From positions 124,001-188,000 of the forward strand of contig CAWBYA010000004.1 in the NCBI GenBank assembly GCA_963792895.1: a stretch of 64,000 nucleotides of DNA, in the 5' to 3' direction. How positions within the stretch are numbered: position 1 is the stretch's first letter; every line of letters starts with the position of its first letter. The notes under the pieces were generated by a model that worked only from the letters and a program-made list of their open reading frames with translations, ran no database searches and was not told where the DNA came from. Source of the stretch: UBA6912 sp963792895 (lineage in GTDB: Bacteria; Actinomycetota; Acidimicrobiia; Spongiisociales; UBA5794). The translations under genes were made by a program, and so were the position numbers. Of the stretch, positions 1 to 7,257 are shown one piece after another.

Positions 1-993
1 GGCGTGACCGTCGAACTGCTCGAGCATCGGCCGCCCATCGATGTAGGCGAGGAAGTTGTCCGTGAACATGTCGACGGCGAAGTGGGCAACAGACCCCGCC
101 TTCGACGTTGGCAGGTCGGCGGCGTCGCCCAGGGCGAAGATGTTGTCGTGCTCCTTCGACAAGAACGTGTGCTTGTCCACCGGCACGTGGTTCAGCTCGT
201 CGCCCAAACCGGACCGGGCTACGAATTCGGCGCCCATGTTGACGGGTACGGTCACGAGCAAGTCATAGGGAACCTCGCGCTCGTCGTACGAGACGAGCTT
301 CTTGTTCTCGGCGTCGACTTCCATGAGGTAGAAGTCGGCCTCGAGCGCCACCTTGCGCTCTTCGAGCATGCCGCCGAGTGCTTTTGAAGCCACGGGCTTG
401 GTGAAGGCTCCGGGGAGCGGGGTGACGTAGACGAGCTCGACCTGATCGCGGATGCCGTTGTCGGTGAAGAACCAATCGGCGAGGAACGTGAACTCGAGCG
501 GCGCCACCGGGCACTTGATCGGCATCTCGATGACGTTGATCGCCAGCCTTCCGCCCTTCCAGCTACGCAACGTCTCGGCAAGGGCGACGGCGCCTTCCAG
601 CGTGTAGAAATCGTGGATGCTCGTGCCGTATTCGGCGCTCTCGAGACCGGGGGTCTGATCGGGACGCGGGTGAGTTCCGGTCGCAATGATGAGGTAGTCG
701 TATTCGAGCACTGTGCCGTCGGCGAGCTTCACGCGGTTGGCGTCAGGTTCGACCACATCGATCTCGCCCATGACGAGGTCGACACCGTGAGGAATGAAAC
801 GCTGTGTCGGCTTCACTACGTCGCGACGGCTGTAGATCCCGAACGGGATGAACAAGAACCCCGGCTGGTAGTAGTGATTCTCGTCCTCGTCGACGATGGT
901 GATGTGCCATTCGCCGGGGTCGAGCTGAGGACGCAACTTGTTGACGGCCATGGTGCCCGCCGTTCCGGCCCCGAGTACGAGGAGTCGTTTCAC
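1..993 (-). CDS. sqr: Sulfide:quinone oxidoreductase (SQR), 3' end outside window
   Basis: FAD-dependent enzyme of the SQR family, which oxidises sulfide and passes electrons to membrane quinone. The 331 visible residues open with a dinucleotide-binding GAGTAG motif (residues 8-13) and carry a family-like KCPVAP motif with Cys161. A second FAD-contacting motif, ALGDAAD, lies at residues 287-293. Cys161 is the only cysteine visible; the family usually has a second near the C-terminus, which would be beyond the window edge. The GTG start at 993 is set by AAAGGAG six bases upstream. It overlaps the stop of the upstream regulator gene by four bases (GTGA), so the two are probably one operon. A related flavoprotein using another sulfur substrate is possible. 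Confidence 0.85.
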   Translation of the reverse strand, partial: MKRLLVLGAGTAGTMAVNKLRPQLDPGEWHITIVDEDENHYYQPGFLFIPFGIYSRRDVVKPTQRFIPHGVDLVMGEIDVVEPDANRVKLADGTVLEYDYLIIATGTHPRPDQTPGLESAEYGTSIHDFYTLEGAVALAETLRSWKGGRLAINVIEMPIKCPVAPLEFTFLADWFFTDNGIRDQVELVYVTPLPGAFTKPVASKALGGMLEERKVALEADFYLMEVDAENKKLVSYDEREVPYDLLVTVPVNMGAEFVARSGLGDELNHVPVDKHTFLSKEHDNIFALGDAADLPTSKAGSVAHFAVDMFTDNFLAYIDGRPMLEQFDGHA

Positions 994-1793
994 TGTGTGC
1001 TCCTTTGATGTCTGGAGTGGTTGTCAATTCTGGAGAGGGCGCCGCCTGCGAGGACGGCGATGGCGTCGAGCTTCGACACCAACTGGGCCCGGGCCGTGGC
1101 CAGCCGCGAGATGATGTCGCTGAGCCGGGGCAGCAAGCCGAGCACCCATTGTTGGTGGGCGTCGTCGAGGTAGTAGGTCTCGTCGATGTGGGCGGCGACG
1201 ATTGCGCCGTCGATGCCGAGCTCTGCGGCGATGGCAGCCTGCTCGTCGGGGCTCGGTGGCCAACCCTTGGGCGTCACGCCGCCAACGATGAGCATTCCGA
1301 CGAGGTCGTTGCCGACCCGGATGAACGTCCGGGCGCACAGGAAGCCAAGGTGGCTGGGGATGAACTTCGGTTCGAGGTCGACCTCGCTCGCAAGCCTCCG
1401 CCAACCTTCGATGCACTGCGCCAGAGCGCCGGGGACGTTGGCGACAGCGTCGAAGTAGCCACAGGGGTTGGCCACCGACGTGAGCGCCCGGCCCTCCATG
1501 TCGGTCACCACGGCCATGACGCCGAACAGGTCGGCTGCGAGGTCGGCGATGGCCTGGGCCGCCTCCGGCACCAGCAAGGTCGCGAGCTCGGCAGAGGGGG
1601 GCGATGCTCCTTCCGAAGCGGCAGCGGGCACGACATCACCGCCGAGGAACTCGGCGATGCGATCGGCGGGGAAGCGCCACTGCCGCCCGACCTTGATGGC
1701 GGGGAGGCGGCCATCTTCGGCCATCCGGTAGATCGTGGACTTGTCGACGTTGATGAGGGACTGAACGTCCTTCGCTGTCAAGAGCATGGCCAC
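990..1793 (-). CDS. Transcriptional regulator: excisionase-type HTH plus PocR sensory domain
   Basis: About 267 residues. The N-terminus (about 3-52) is a helix-turn-helix of the MerR/excisionase type, with the typical ending KVGRQWRF followed by PADRI. The rest resembles a PocR ligand-binding domain, with dispersed cysteines in NPCGYF, QCIEG and FLCARTF. I chose GTG at 1793 because AGGAAG lies ten bases upstream; ATG at 1787 is the alternative. The gene overlaps sqr by four bases, so it probably controls it. Sensing of sulfide, polysulfide or redox state through the cysteines is my inference. A 14-bp inverted repeat lies immediately upstream and overlaps the ribosome-binding site, which suggests autoregulation. 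Confidence 0.75.
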   Translation of the reverse strand: MAMLLTAKDVQSLINVDKSTIYRMAEDGRLPAIKVGRQWRFPADRIAEFLGGDVVPAAASEGASPPSAELATLLVPEAAQAIADLAADLFGVMAVVTDMEGRALTSVANPCGYFDAVANVPGALAQCIEGWRRLASEVDLEPKFIPSHLGFLCARTFIRVGNDLVGMLIVGGVTPKGWPPSPDEQAAIAAELGIDGAIVAAHIDETYYLDDAHQQWVLGLLPRLSDIISRLATARAQLVSKLDAIAVLAGGALSRIDNHSRHQRSTQ

Positions 1794-1807
1794 GGCGTGT
1801 GAACTTC

Positions 1808-1859
1808 CTGCATGAGATGCATAGAGATGCTTCTTCTGCATCTTCTGCATCTCATGCAG
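1808..1859. promoter_or_regulatory. Inverted-repeat operator candidate upstream of the PocR regulator
   Basis: The arms CTGCATGAGATGCA (1808-1821) and TGCATCTCATGCAG (1846-1859) are perfect inverted repeats of 14 bp separated by 24 bp. The spacer holds a smaller inverted pair, AGATGC (1825-1830) and GCATCT (1838-1843). The left arm overlaps the AGGAAG ribosome-binding site of the regulator gene. The position suits an autoregulatory operator for the HTH protein, or an mRNA hairpin masking the site. Function is inferred from position and symmetry only. Confidence 0.5.
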
Positions 1860-1906
1860 CTTGCACTAGGGCCAGAAGTCCCGCTTCGTGAAGGACTTCA
1901 CAATGT

Positions 1907-2327
1907 TGTCTGCCCGCCTGCATGTCGGTCGCTGCGCTCCCGAGATGCAGCCTCCTCCCACAGATGGGGCCCCTACCCCATCGTGGGCCGTGTGGGTTGT
2001 CTGCCCGCCTGCATGTCGGTCGCTGCGCTCCCGAGATGCTGCCTCCTCCCACAGATGGGGCCCCTACCCCATCGTGGGCCGTGTGGGTTGTCTGCCCGCC
2101 TGCATGTCGGTCGCTGCGCTCCCGAGATGCTGCCTCCTCCCACAGATGGGGCCCCTACCCCATCGTGGGCCGTGTGGGTTGTCTGCCCGCCTGCATGTCG
2201 GTCGCTGCGCTCCCGAGATGCTGCCTCCTCCCACAGATGGGGCCCCTACCCCATCGTGGGCCGTGTGGGTTGTCTGCCCGCCTGCATGTCGGTCGCTGCG
2301 CTCCCGAGATGCAGCCGTGTGGGTTGG
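1907..2327. repeat. 91-bp direct tandem repeat, about 4.6 units
   Basis: Units begin at 1907, 1998, 2089, 2180 and 2271. The first four are nearly identical and exactly 91 bp long. The fifth loses about 37 internal bases and then degenerates. Each full unit contains GATGGGG and CCCCATC around a five-base loop, so it could form a strong hairpin. Because 91 is not a multiple of three, the array is open in several frames and creates long but meaningless reading frames. Together with the flanks at 1860-1906 and 2328-2358 it fills the only gene-free stretch of more than 300 bases here. I see no gene in it. Confidence 0.9.
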
Positions 2328-2358
2328 GGCGGGCTGGGTCGTCGTACCGAGAAGCCAC

Positions 2359-2682
2359 TCACTCCCTTGTGCGGTGCTCCGCCAGTACTCCTCCCGCCGA
2401 GCCGAGGACGGCGGCCACGATGCCGAGGAGCAGCGTTGCGCCCAGACCCAGGGATGCACCTCCGGTAACGCTCAGTGCAACCGAGACGAAGAAGGTCGAC
2501 AACCCGGCAAGGCCTCCATCCAAGACCGCAACGCCGTGGCTCAGACGGCCGGCGATGAATCCCGCAACCAGCAGCGCCAGGAACTGGACGAACACGAGGC
2601 CGACGTTGGCTCCGTCTGCGCTGATCAGTCCGGCGATGCCAAGGAGGAGGAACGCAACCAGCGCGAAACCAAGGCCCGCCAT
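2359..2682 (-). CDS. Small four-helix membrane protein, TIGR04086-like
   Basis: This 107-residue protein is almost entirely hydrophobic, with four predicted transmembrane segments separated by short glycine-rich turns. It resembles small YrzE/TIGR04086-type membrane proteins, whose function is unknown. ATG at 2682 is preceded by only a weak GGGAG. The reading frame continues upstream with a plausible start of the first helix, so a non-canonical upstream start is possible. It lies 55 bases downstream of the GGCT-like gene on the same strand and may share its transcript. The 91-bp repeat array lies immediately beyond its 3' end. Confidence 0.6.
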   Translation of the reverse strand: MAGLGFALVAFLLLGIAGLISADGANVGLVFVQFLALLVAGFIAGRLSHGVAVLDGGLAGLSTFFVSVALSVTGGASLGLGATLLLGIVAAVLGSAGGVLAEHRTRE

Positions 2683-2737
2683 GGCTCCCAGGAGAACCGG
2701 GCCCCAGGAGACATCGGGAATCGACCGGGGCGTGCGA

Positions 2738-3202
2738 TCAGAGATGGGCGCGAAGGTGCTCTTCCAACCCCGCTATCCATCCCGCCGGAAGGCTCCAATG
2801 GCGCGAGCCATCGAGCATGATCGTTACGTAGTCTGCCGACGGGGCGAGGGGGCCGCCTCCGTTGCCATCGTGAACATGCGTCGTGACCGTGTGCCGCTTG
2901 CCGTTGCGATCCATCGCTTCGATCGAGCGCGCGGTGCGTCCCTCGCTCGACTCGGCTGCGTCGAGGTTGCCGAACTGGCCGTCCGGCACCTGGAAGACGG
3001 CACCCCACACGGTGCTCGATGCATCCGGCTTGACGCTCGGGAGGCCGCCATCCCAATCACTCCCGGGGATGGGCCAGTCGAGACCCCACTGCGGGAGGTG
3101 AGCGATGAACTGGAACTCGGCGTCCGGACAGACTTCGGCCATCTGCGCCGGGTCGATTCTCGCGGTGTAAGCGAAGTACAGCAGGGCTGCCTCCCTTGCC
3201 AT
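2738..3202 (-). CDS. Gamma-glutamylcyclotransferase (AIG2-like) family protein
   Basis: The 154-residue product starts with ALLYFAYTARI, close to the YFAYGSNM signature of the GGCT/AIG2 fold. It continues with the expected order of family blocks: CPDAEF, a VWGAVFQV strand and an LDAAE motif that could supply the catalytic acid. Family members cyclise gamma-glutamyl amines or peptides, but many have unknown substrates. ATG at 3202 was chosen because it leads straight into the first strand; a GTG three codons upstream is an alternative. No clear ribosome-binding site is visible. The gene is divergent from the WhiB-family gene, with 114 bases between them. Confidence 0.7.
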   Translation of the reverse strand: MAREAALLYFAYTARIDPAQMAEVCPDAEFQFIAHLPQWGLDWPIPGSDWDGGLPSVKPDASSTVWGAVFQVPDGQFGNLDAAESSEGRTARSIEAMDRNGKRHTVTTHVHDGNGGGPLAPSADYVTIMLDGSRHWSLPAGWIAGLEEHLRAHL

Positions 3203-3316
3203 GGTGGTCACGTGAACTCGGCGAGTGTAGTTGCTACGGCCGGGCCGTTTCGAGGGAACTGGAACACCCGGGCGTGCGTCTGATAGGTCGAGTGCCCGAG
3301 GAACGGAGAGAGCCCC

Positions 3317-3589
3317 GTGCAACAAAGTGCCATTACCCTGGTGGAGTTCCTCCAGGCTCCCATCACCGAAGAGCGCCCGTGGGTGGTGTTCGCAGCGTGC
3401 CGAGACGCAGAACCAGATCTGTTCTTCCCAGGCTCGAAGGCCGATGAGGCGAGGGCGAAGGCCCTCTGTGCCATCTGTCCTGTTCGCAACGAGTGCTACG
3501 AATACTCGCTCGAAGCTCGCGAGACCTTCGGCGTCTGGGGCGGCCTCAACGAGAAGCAACGGCGGATGAAGCTGCGCAGAACTGCGTAG
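3317..3589 (+). CDS. WhiB-family iron-sulfur regulator
   Basis: A 90-residue WhiB-like protein. Cysteines 28, 51, 54 and 60 form the C-x(n)-CxxC-x5-C arrangement that binds a [4Fe-4S] cluster. The GVWGG turn is at residues 72-76, followed by a basic tail (KQRRMKLRR) expected to contact DNA. Wbl proteins are restricted to actinobacteria and their phages, and act as redox-sensitive partners of sigma factors. The start is GTG, with GGAGAG upstream. The sequence does not identify which paralogue this is. Confidence 0.93.
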   Translation: MQQSAITLVEFLQAPITEERPWVVFAACRDAEPDLFFPGSKADEARAKALCAICPVRNECYEYSLEARETFGVWGGLNEKQRRMKLRRTA

Positions 3590-3724
3590 CTAGCAACCAA
3601 CGTACCAACGGCGACGGGATACAGGCTCCGGTACCGAAAGCGTGATGCACCTCGGTGTGCCCGAAGCGGGTACTCTCCCCGAGATGTCGTTCGCCCTTCG
3701 TCCGGTCCCCCTCTGGTGTGGGCC

Positions 3725-4750
3725 ATGACTCGCTTCGACTGGTCTGCCGCGCTGGCCGCTCTCGTTCGAGGCGAGTCCCTCAGCCGTGACACCTCCCGCG
3801 ACGCAATGGCCGAGGTGATGCGAGGCGAGGCCACGGAGGCGCAGATGGCCTCGTTCGTGACGGCACTACGGACCAAGGGAGAGACGAGCGAAGAGATCAC
3901 CGGAATGGTCGAGGCGATGCTTGCGGCCGCCGTGACGGTCGATGTCGGTCAGCGTGTCGTCGATCTCGTCGGCACGGGCGGGGACCAGTCCGGCACTTTC
4001 AACATCTCGACGACCGCGGCGTTCATTGCGGCAGGAGCGGGTGCCCGGGTTGCGAAGCACGGCAACCGCGCCGCCTCGTCTCATACGGGATCGGCCGACT
4101 TGCTCGAGGCTCTTGGGCTGAGCATCGAGCTGACACCGGAGCACACTGTGGAGATGATCCGGCATATCGGTTTCGGCTTCTTCTTCGCTCCCCGCTATCA
4201 CCCTGCGATGCGCCATGCGGCGCCGGTGCGACGCCAGCTCGGCTTTCGGACGGTGTTCAACGTCCTCGGCCCGCTCTGCAACCCGGCCCGGGCGACCCGC
4301 TATGCGGTCGGCGTGGCCGATCCGTCGCTCGCCGAGAAGATGATCGAGGTTCTCCGCAATACCGGAGCGGAGACGGCGTACGTCTTCTACGGGGAGGACG
4401 GGCTCGACGAGCTCACGACGACGTGCCCCTCCTACATCTACCGGCTGGTGGACGGTGAGATCACCCACGCCCAGTTCACCCCCGAGGATTTTGGCGTTGG
4501 TCGTGCCAACCCGAAGGATCTGCTCGGCGGGGACGCCGCCACGAACCGCGACATCACGCTCTCCATCTTGAGCGGGGAGAAGGGTCCGAAACGCGACATC
4601 GCTCTCGTCAACGCTGCCCCTGCGATCGTGGCCGCGGGGCTCGCGGATGGCTTCACCGAAGGGATGGGGCTGGCGATCCAAGCCCTCGATTCGGGCGACG
4701 CCCTGGCCGTTCTCGAACGGGCCGTGGCATTCTCGCAGCAGCCGGCATGA
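3725..4750 (+). CDS. trpD: Anthranilate phosphoribosyltransferase
   Basis: Transfers the phosphoribosyl group of PRPP to anthranilate in tryptophan synthesis. The 341-residue protein has the family length, with the PRPP-binding GTGGD motif at residues 83-87 followed by the FNIST block. Downstream are the KHGNRA, GFFFAPRYHPA and NVLGPLCNP motifs. The start could be ATG at 3725 or GTG at 3716; neither has a good ribosome-binding site. No other trp gene is nearby. Its stop overlaps the acyl-CoA ligase start by four bases (ATGA), so the two are translationally coupled although their pathways are unrelated. Confidence 0.95.
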   Translation: MTRFDWSAALAALVRGESLSRDTSRDAMAEVMRGEATEAQMASFVTALRTKGETSEEITGMVEAMLAAAVTVDVGQRVVDLVGTGGDQSGTFNISTTAAFIAAGAGARVAKHGNRAASSHTGSADLLEALGLSIELTPEHTVEMIRHIGFGFFFAPRYHPAMRHAAPVRRQLGFRTVFNVLGPLCNPARATRYAVGVADPSLAEKMIEVLRNTGAETAYVFYGEDGLDELTTTCPSYIYRLVDGEITHAQFTPEDFGVGRANPKDLLGGDAATNRDITLSILSGEKGPKRDIALVNAAPAIVAAGLADGFTEGMGLAIQALDSGDALAVLERAVAFSQQPA

Positions 4751-6453
4751 CCGACCGTCCATGGCTGGCGCTCTATGCAGCAGGAGTCCCTGAGTCGGTT
4801 GATTGGCCGCGCGCCAGGCTCGACGAGCTGCTGTACCGAACGGCGCTCGAATACCCCAATCGACCTGCGGTGATCTTCTTCGATCGCGTTCTCAGCTACT
4901 CAGACCTGGATTTCGCCGTCGATCGGTTCAGCGCGGGATTGCAGCAACTCGGGGTGCAGCCCGGCGATCGGGTGTCGGTGATGATGCCGAACTGCCCGCA
5001 GCTCATCATCGCCTACGAGGCGGTGTGGCGATGCGGCGCCGTCGTCGTGCCGAGCAACCCCCTGTATACCGCCGCCGAGTTCGCCCATCAGGCGGCAGAT
5101 GCGGGCTCAACGACCGCAATCGTGCTGTCGAGCCTCTACGAGCTCGTCGAGACCGCCCGGCCGGAAACCCCGATCGAGCACGTCGTGGTGGCCAACATCA
5201 AGGACTACTTCACCGGGCCCATGAAGGCGCTCTTCAGGATCTTTCGGGAGCGAAAGGACGGTCACCGGGTCGACCTTCGAGCCGACGGAGCCCACTGGTG
5301 GAACGACGTCGTGTTGGCCGACGCCCGGCCGGAGCCCGTGGAGGTCGACGCCGGGTCACCTGCTGTGCTCATGTACACGGGAGGTACAACGGGCGTTCCG
5401 AAGGCGGCCGTCCTGTCGCACGACAACCTCAATGCCAACGCCCATCAAGTGATGTCCTTCGTCCCTGAGCTTCGCCACGGGCGCGAGGTGGTGATGACGG
5501 CCCTTCCGCTCACGCATGCATATGCGATCACGGTTGGCCTCAACCTGTCGGTCGCAGGCGCCTTCACCCAGATCCTCATCCCGGATCCGCGCGATCTGAA
5601 CAGCGTGCTCGGCGCTATCGACAAGCATCGGCCCACGGTGCTGCCCGGCGTACCGACGCTGTATTCGGCCATCGCACGCCACAAACACGTTCGCAGCGGA
5701 AAGTACGACGTCTCCTCCATCGAGTACTGCATTTCGGGCGCAGCGCCGCTGCCGCCAGACGTGCACCGCGAGTTCACCGAGGCCACGGGCGCCAGACTCG
5801 TGGAGGGTTACGGTCTTTCTGAAGCGTCTCCTGTGACGCACTGCAATCCTCTCGACGGGGGAGACGAGGTGGGGAGCATCGGGGTGCCGCTGCCGGGCAC
5901 CGACGCGATCATCCTCGACGAGGAGACCGAGACGAAGGTGCGCCCTCGTGGCAAGCGTGGCGTGCTGTGCGTCGCCGGGCCGCAGGTCATGGCCGGCTAT
6001 TGGAATCGAGATGACGAGACGCGGCTGGTGATGCACACGGACTCCGAAGGCACCGTGTGGCTGCACACCGGCGATGTGGCAGTGATGGATGCGCAGGGAC
6101 GATTCTCGATCGTCGACCGCAAGAAGGACATGATCCTCGGATCGGGTGGCTTCAACGTCTACCCACGCGAGATCGAGGACGTGCTGCACGAGCATCCCGC
6201 CGTAGCGGCGGTGGGAGTCGTCGGGATCCCGCCCGGAGCCTCCAATCAACGGGTGAAGGCGTTTGTCGTGCTGCGTCCGGAGATGGCGGTAACGGAAGCC
6301 GACCTGATCGCCTATTGCCGAGAGCGGCTCGCCCGCTACAAGACGCCCCGCGAGGTCGAGTTCCGGGACGAGCTACCGATGTCGTTTGTTGGCAAAGTTC
6401 TGCGCCGCCATTTGGTGGTCGACGACTCAGACGGGTCAACGGCGAACATCTGA
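4747..6453 (+). CDS. fadD: Long-chain fatty acid--CoA ligase / AMP-binding enzyme
   Basis: A 568-residue adenylate-forming enzyme that would activate a carboxylic acid, probably a fatty acid, with ATP and CoA. The phosphate-binding loop MYTGGTTGVPK lies near residues 209-219, the YGLSEASPV motif near 355-363, and the HTGD adenylate-binding motif near 440. The C-terminal hinge and catalytic-lysine region reads FVGKVLRR. It overlaps trpD by four bases. The substrate cannot be told from the sequence. Confidence 0.9.
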   Translation: MTDRPWLALYAAGVPESVDWPRARLDELLYRTALEYPNRPAVIFFDRVLSYSDLDFAVDRFSAGLQQLGVQPGDRVSVMMPNCPQLIIAYEAVWRCGAVVVPSNPLYTAAEFAHQAADAGSTTAIVLSSLYELVETARPETPIEHVVVANIKDYFTGPMKALFRIFRERKDGHRVDLRADGAHWWNDVVLADARPEPVEVDAGSPAVLMYTGGTTGVPKAAVLSHDNLNANAHQVMSFVPELRHGREVVMTALPLTHAYAITVGLNLSVAGAFTQILIPDPRDLNSVLGAIDKHRPTVLPGVPTLYSAIARHKHVRSGKYDVSSIEYCISGAAPLPPDVHREFTEATGARLVEGYGLSEASPVTHCNPLDGGDEVGSIGVPLPGTDAIILDEETETKVRPRGKRGVLCVAGPQVMAGYWNRDDETRLVMHTDSEGTVWLHTGDVAVMDAQGRFSIVDRKKDMILGSGGFNVYPREIEDVLHEHPAVAAVGVVGIPPGASNQRVKAFVVLRPEMAVTEADLIAYCRERLARYKTPREVEFRDELPMSFVGKVLRRHLVVDDSDGSTANI

Positions 6454-6516
6454 ACAATCGGTGAACGAGCCGTCCGGGCTACCACTGGAGCCACGGGGTG
6501 GTCTACGATCGCCACC

Positions 6517-7146
6517 GTGAAGAAGTGGCGGTTGTTCATCCCGACTCTTGCGCTCGTCGCTGCCGCATGCGGCGGTGGCGACCAGACGGTCGCGACCCAG
6601 GCGCCTGCGGTGCAGACCGATGGGTCCACTACTTCGACTTCATCGTCGGGAAGTGATTCAACGGCTGCGCCGTCTGACGATGGAGTAGCCGGCGATACAA
6701 CGACCACGGCGGCGGAATTGCAGACCGGGCCCGATGGGCCGGCTGCGCCGGATTTCACGATGGCGCTCGCCGACGGCTCCAGCTTCACCTTGAGTGCCGA
6801 GCAGAAGCCCGTCTACATGGTGTTCTGGGCCGAGTGGTGACCGACCTGTCGGCGGGAGTTGCCCGTCGTTGCTGAAGTTGCCGAAGACTACTCCGGTGAG
6901 GTCGTGTTCCTCGGCGTCGCCGGTCGTGCGGGCTTCGACGAGACCGCCTCGCGCGCCGAAGAGCTCTTCCAAGACCGCCTCTTGTGGGGCCTAGACGACT
7001 CGATATGGGACCTGTACGGCATCCCCTATCAGCCGGTGACTGTTCTCGTCAGCGGGAACGATGTGATCGTCGACACGTGGCCCGGCATCCTCGACGAGGG
7101 TGAGATGCGTCAGCGCATCGATGCACTGATCGCCGTCTCCGGCTGA
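6517..7146 (+). CDS. Thioredoxin-like lipoprotein with in-frame UGA at the catalytic site (probable selenoprotein)
   Basis: Read through the TGA at 6838-6840, this is a 209-residue lipoprotein. It has a signal peptide ending in the lipobox AAAC (Cys18), a long Thr/Ser/Asp linker, and a thioredoxin/TlpA-type domain. The fold is clear on both sides of the TGA: VYMVFWAEW before, PTCRRELPVVAEVAEDY after, then VVFLGVAGR, a DLYGIPYQPVTVLV cis-proline strand and a C-terminal helix. The TGA (codon 108) occupies the first position of the WCxxC motif, giving W-U-P-T-C with the resolving Cys111 intact. A SECIS-like hairpin begins ten bases after the TGA. The start is GTG at 6517, with no strong ribosome-binding site. 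Alternatives are a TGC/TGT-to-TGA sequencing error or a recent nonsense mutation. Confidence 0.75.
6850..6868 (+). promoter_or_regulatory. Candidate bacterial SECIS hairpin after UGA 6838-6840
   Basis: CGGCGGG (6850-6856) pairs with CCCGTCG (6862-6868), including one G-U pair, around the loop AGTTG. The apical loop starts 16 nt after the UGA and has G as its second base. Bacterial SECIS elements lie in the coding region just after UGA, with the loop roughly 16-37 nt away and a G in the first two loop bases. Short GC-rich hairpins are common in this genome, so the hairpin alone is weak. Its placement after a UGA at a redox-cysteine site is what counts. Confidence 0.55.
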
Positions 7147-7181
7147 TTCTCCCCTTCGGCCGAAACACGTCGGCGGATCAG

Positions 7182-7198
7182 CTCCTCGCCCCGAGGAG
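7182..7198 (+). terminator. Hairpin after the thioredoxin-like gene
   Basis: CTCCTCG and CGAGGAG form a perfect 7-bp stem around a CCC loop, 36 bases after the stop codon. No T-tract follows, as is common in actinobacteria. It could end transcription before the next operon. Confidence 0.35.
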
Positions 7199-7257
7199 AG
7201 CCGGCAGTGCACTAGCGTCTTGCCATCGGGAACCCTCGGGAAGAGGCCAGGCGTCTC

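Noticed and set aside
1907..2327. CRISPR array
   Set aside because: The units are contiguous 91-bp copies without variable spacers, and no cas genes are nearby.
1812..2820. Several long overlapping reading frames of 130-450 codons across the repeat region
   Set aside because: They are created by the 91-bp tandem repeat cycling through all three frames and contain no recognisable domain.
6838..6840. UGA read as tryptophan (altered genetic code)
   Set aside because: UGA is a normal stop throughout the window, including many ATGA overlaps, and the two internal UGAs align with cysteine, not tryptophan.
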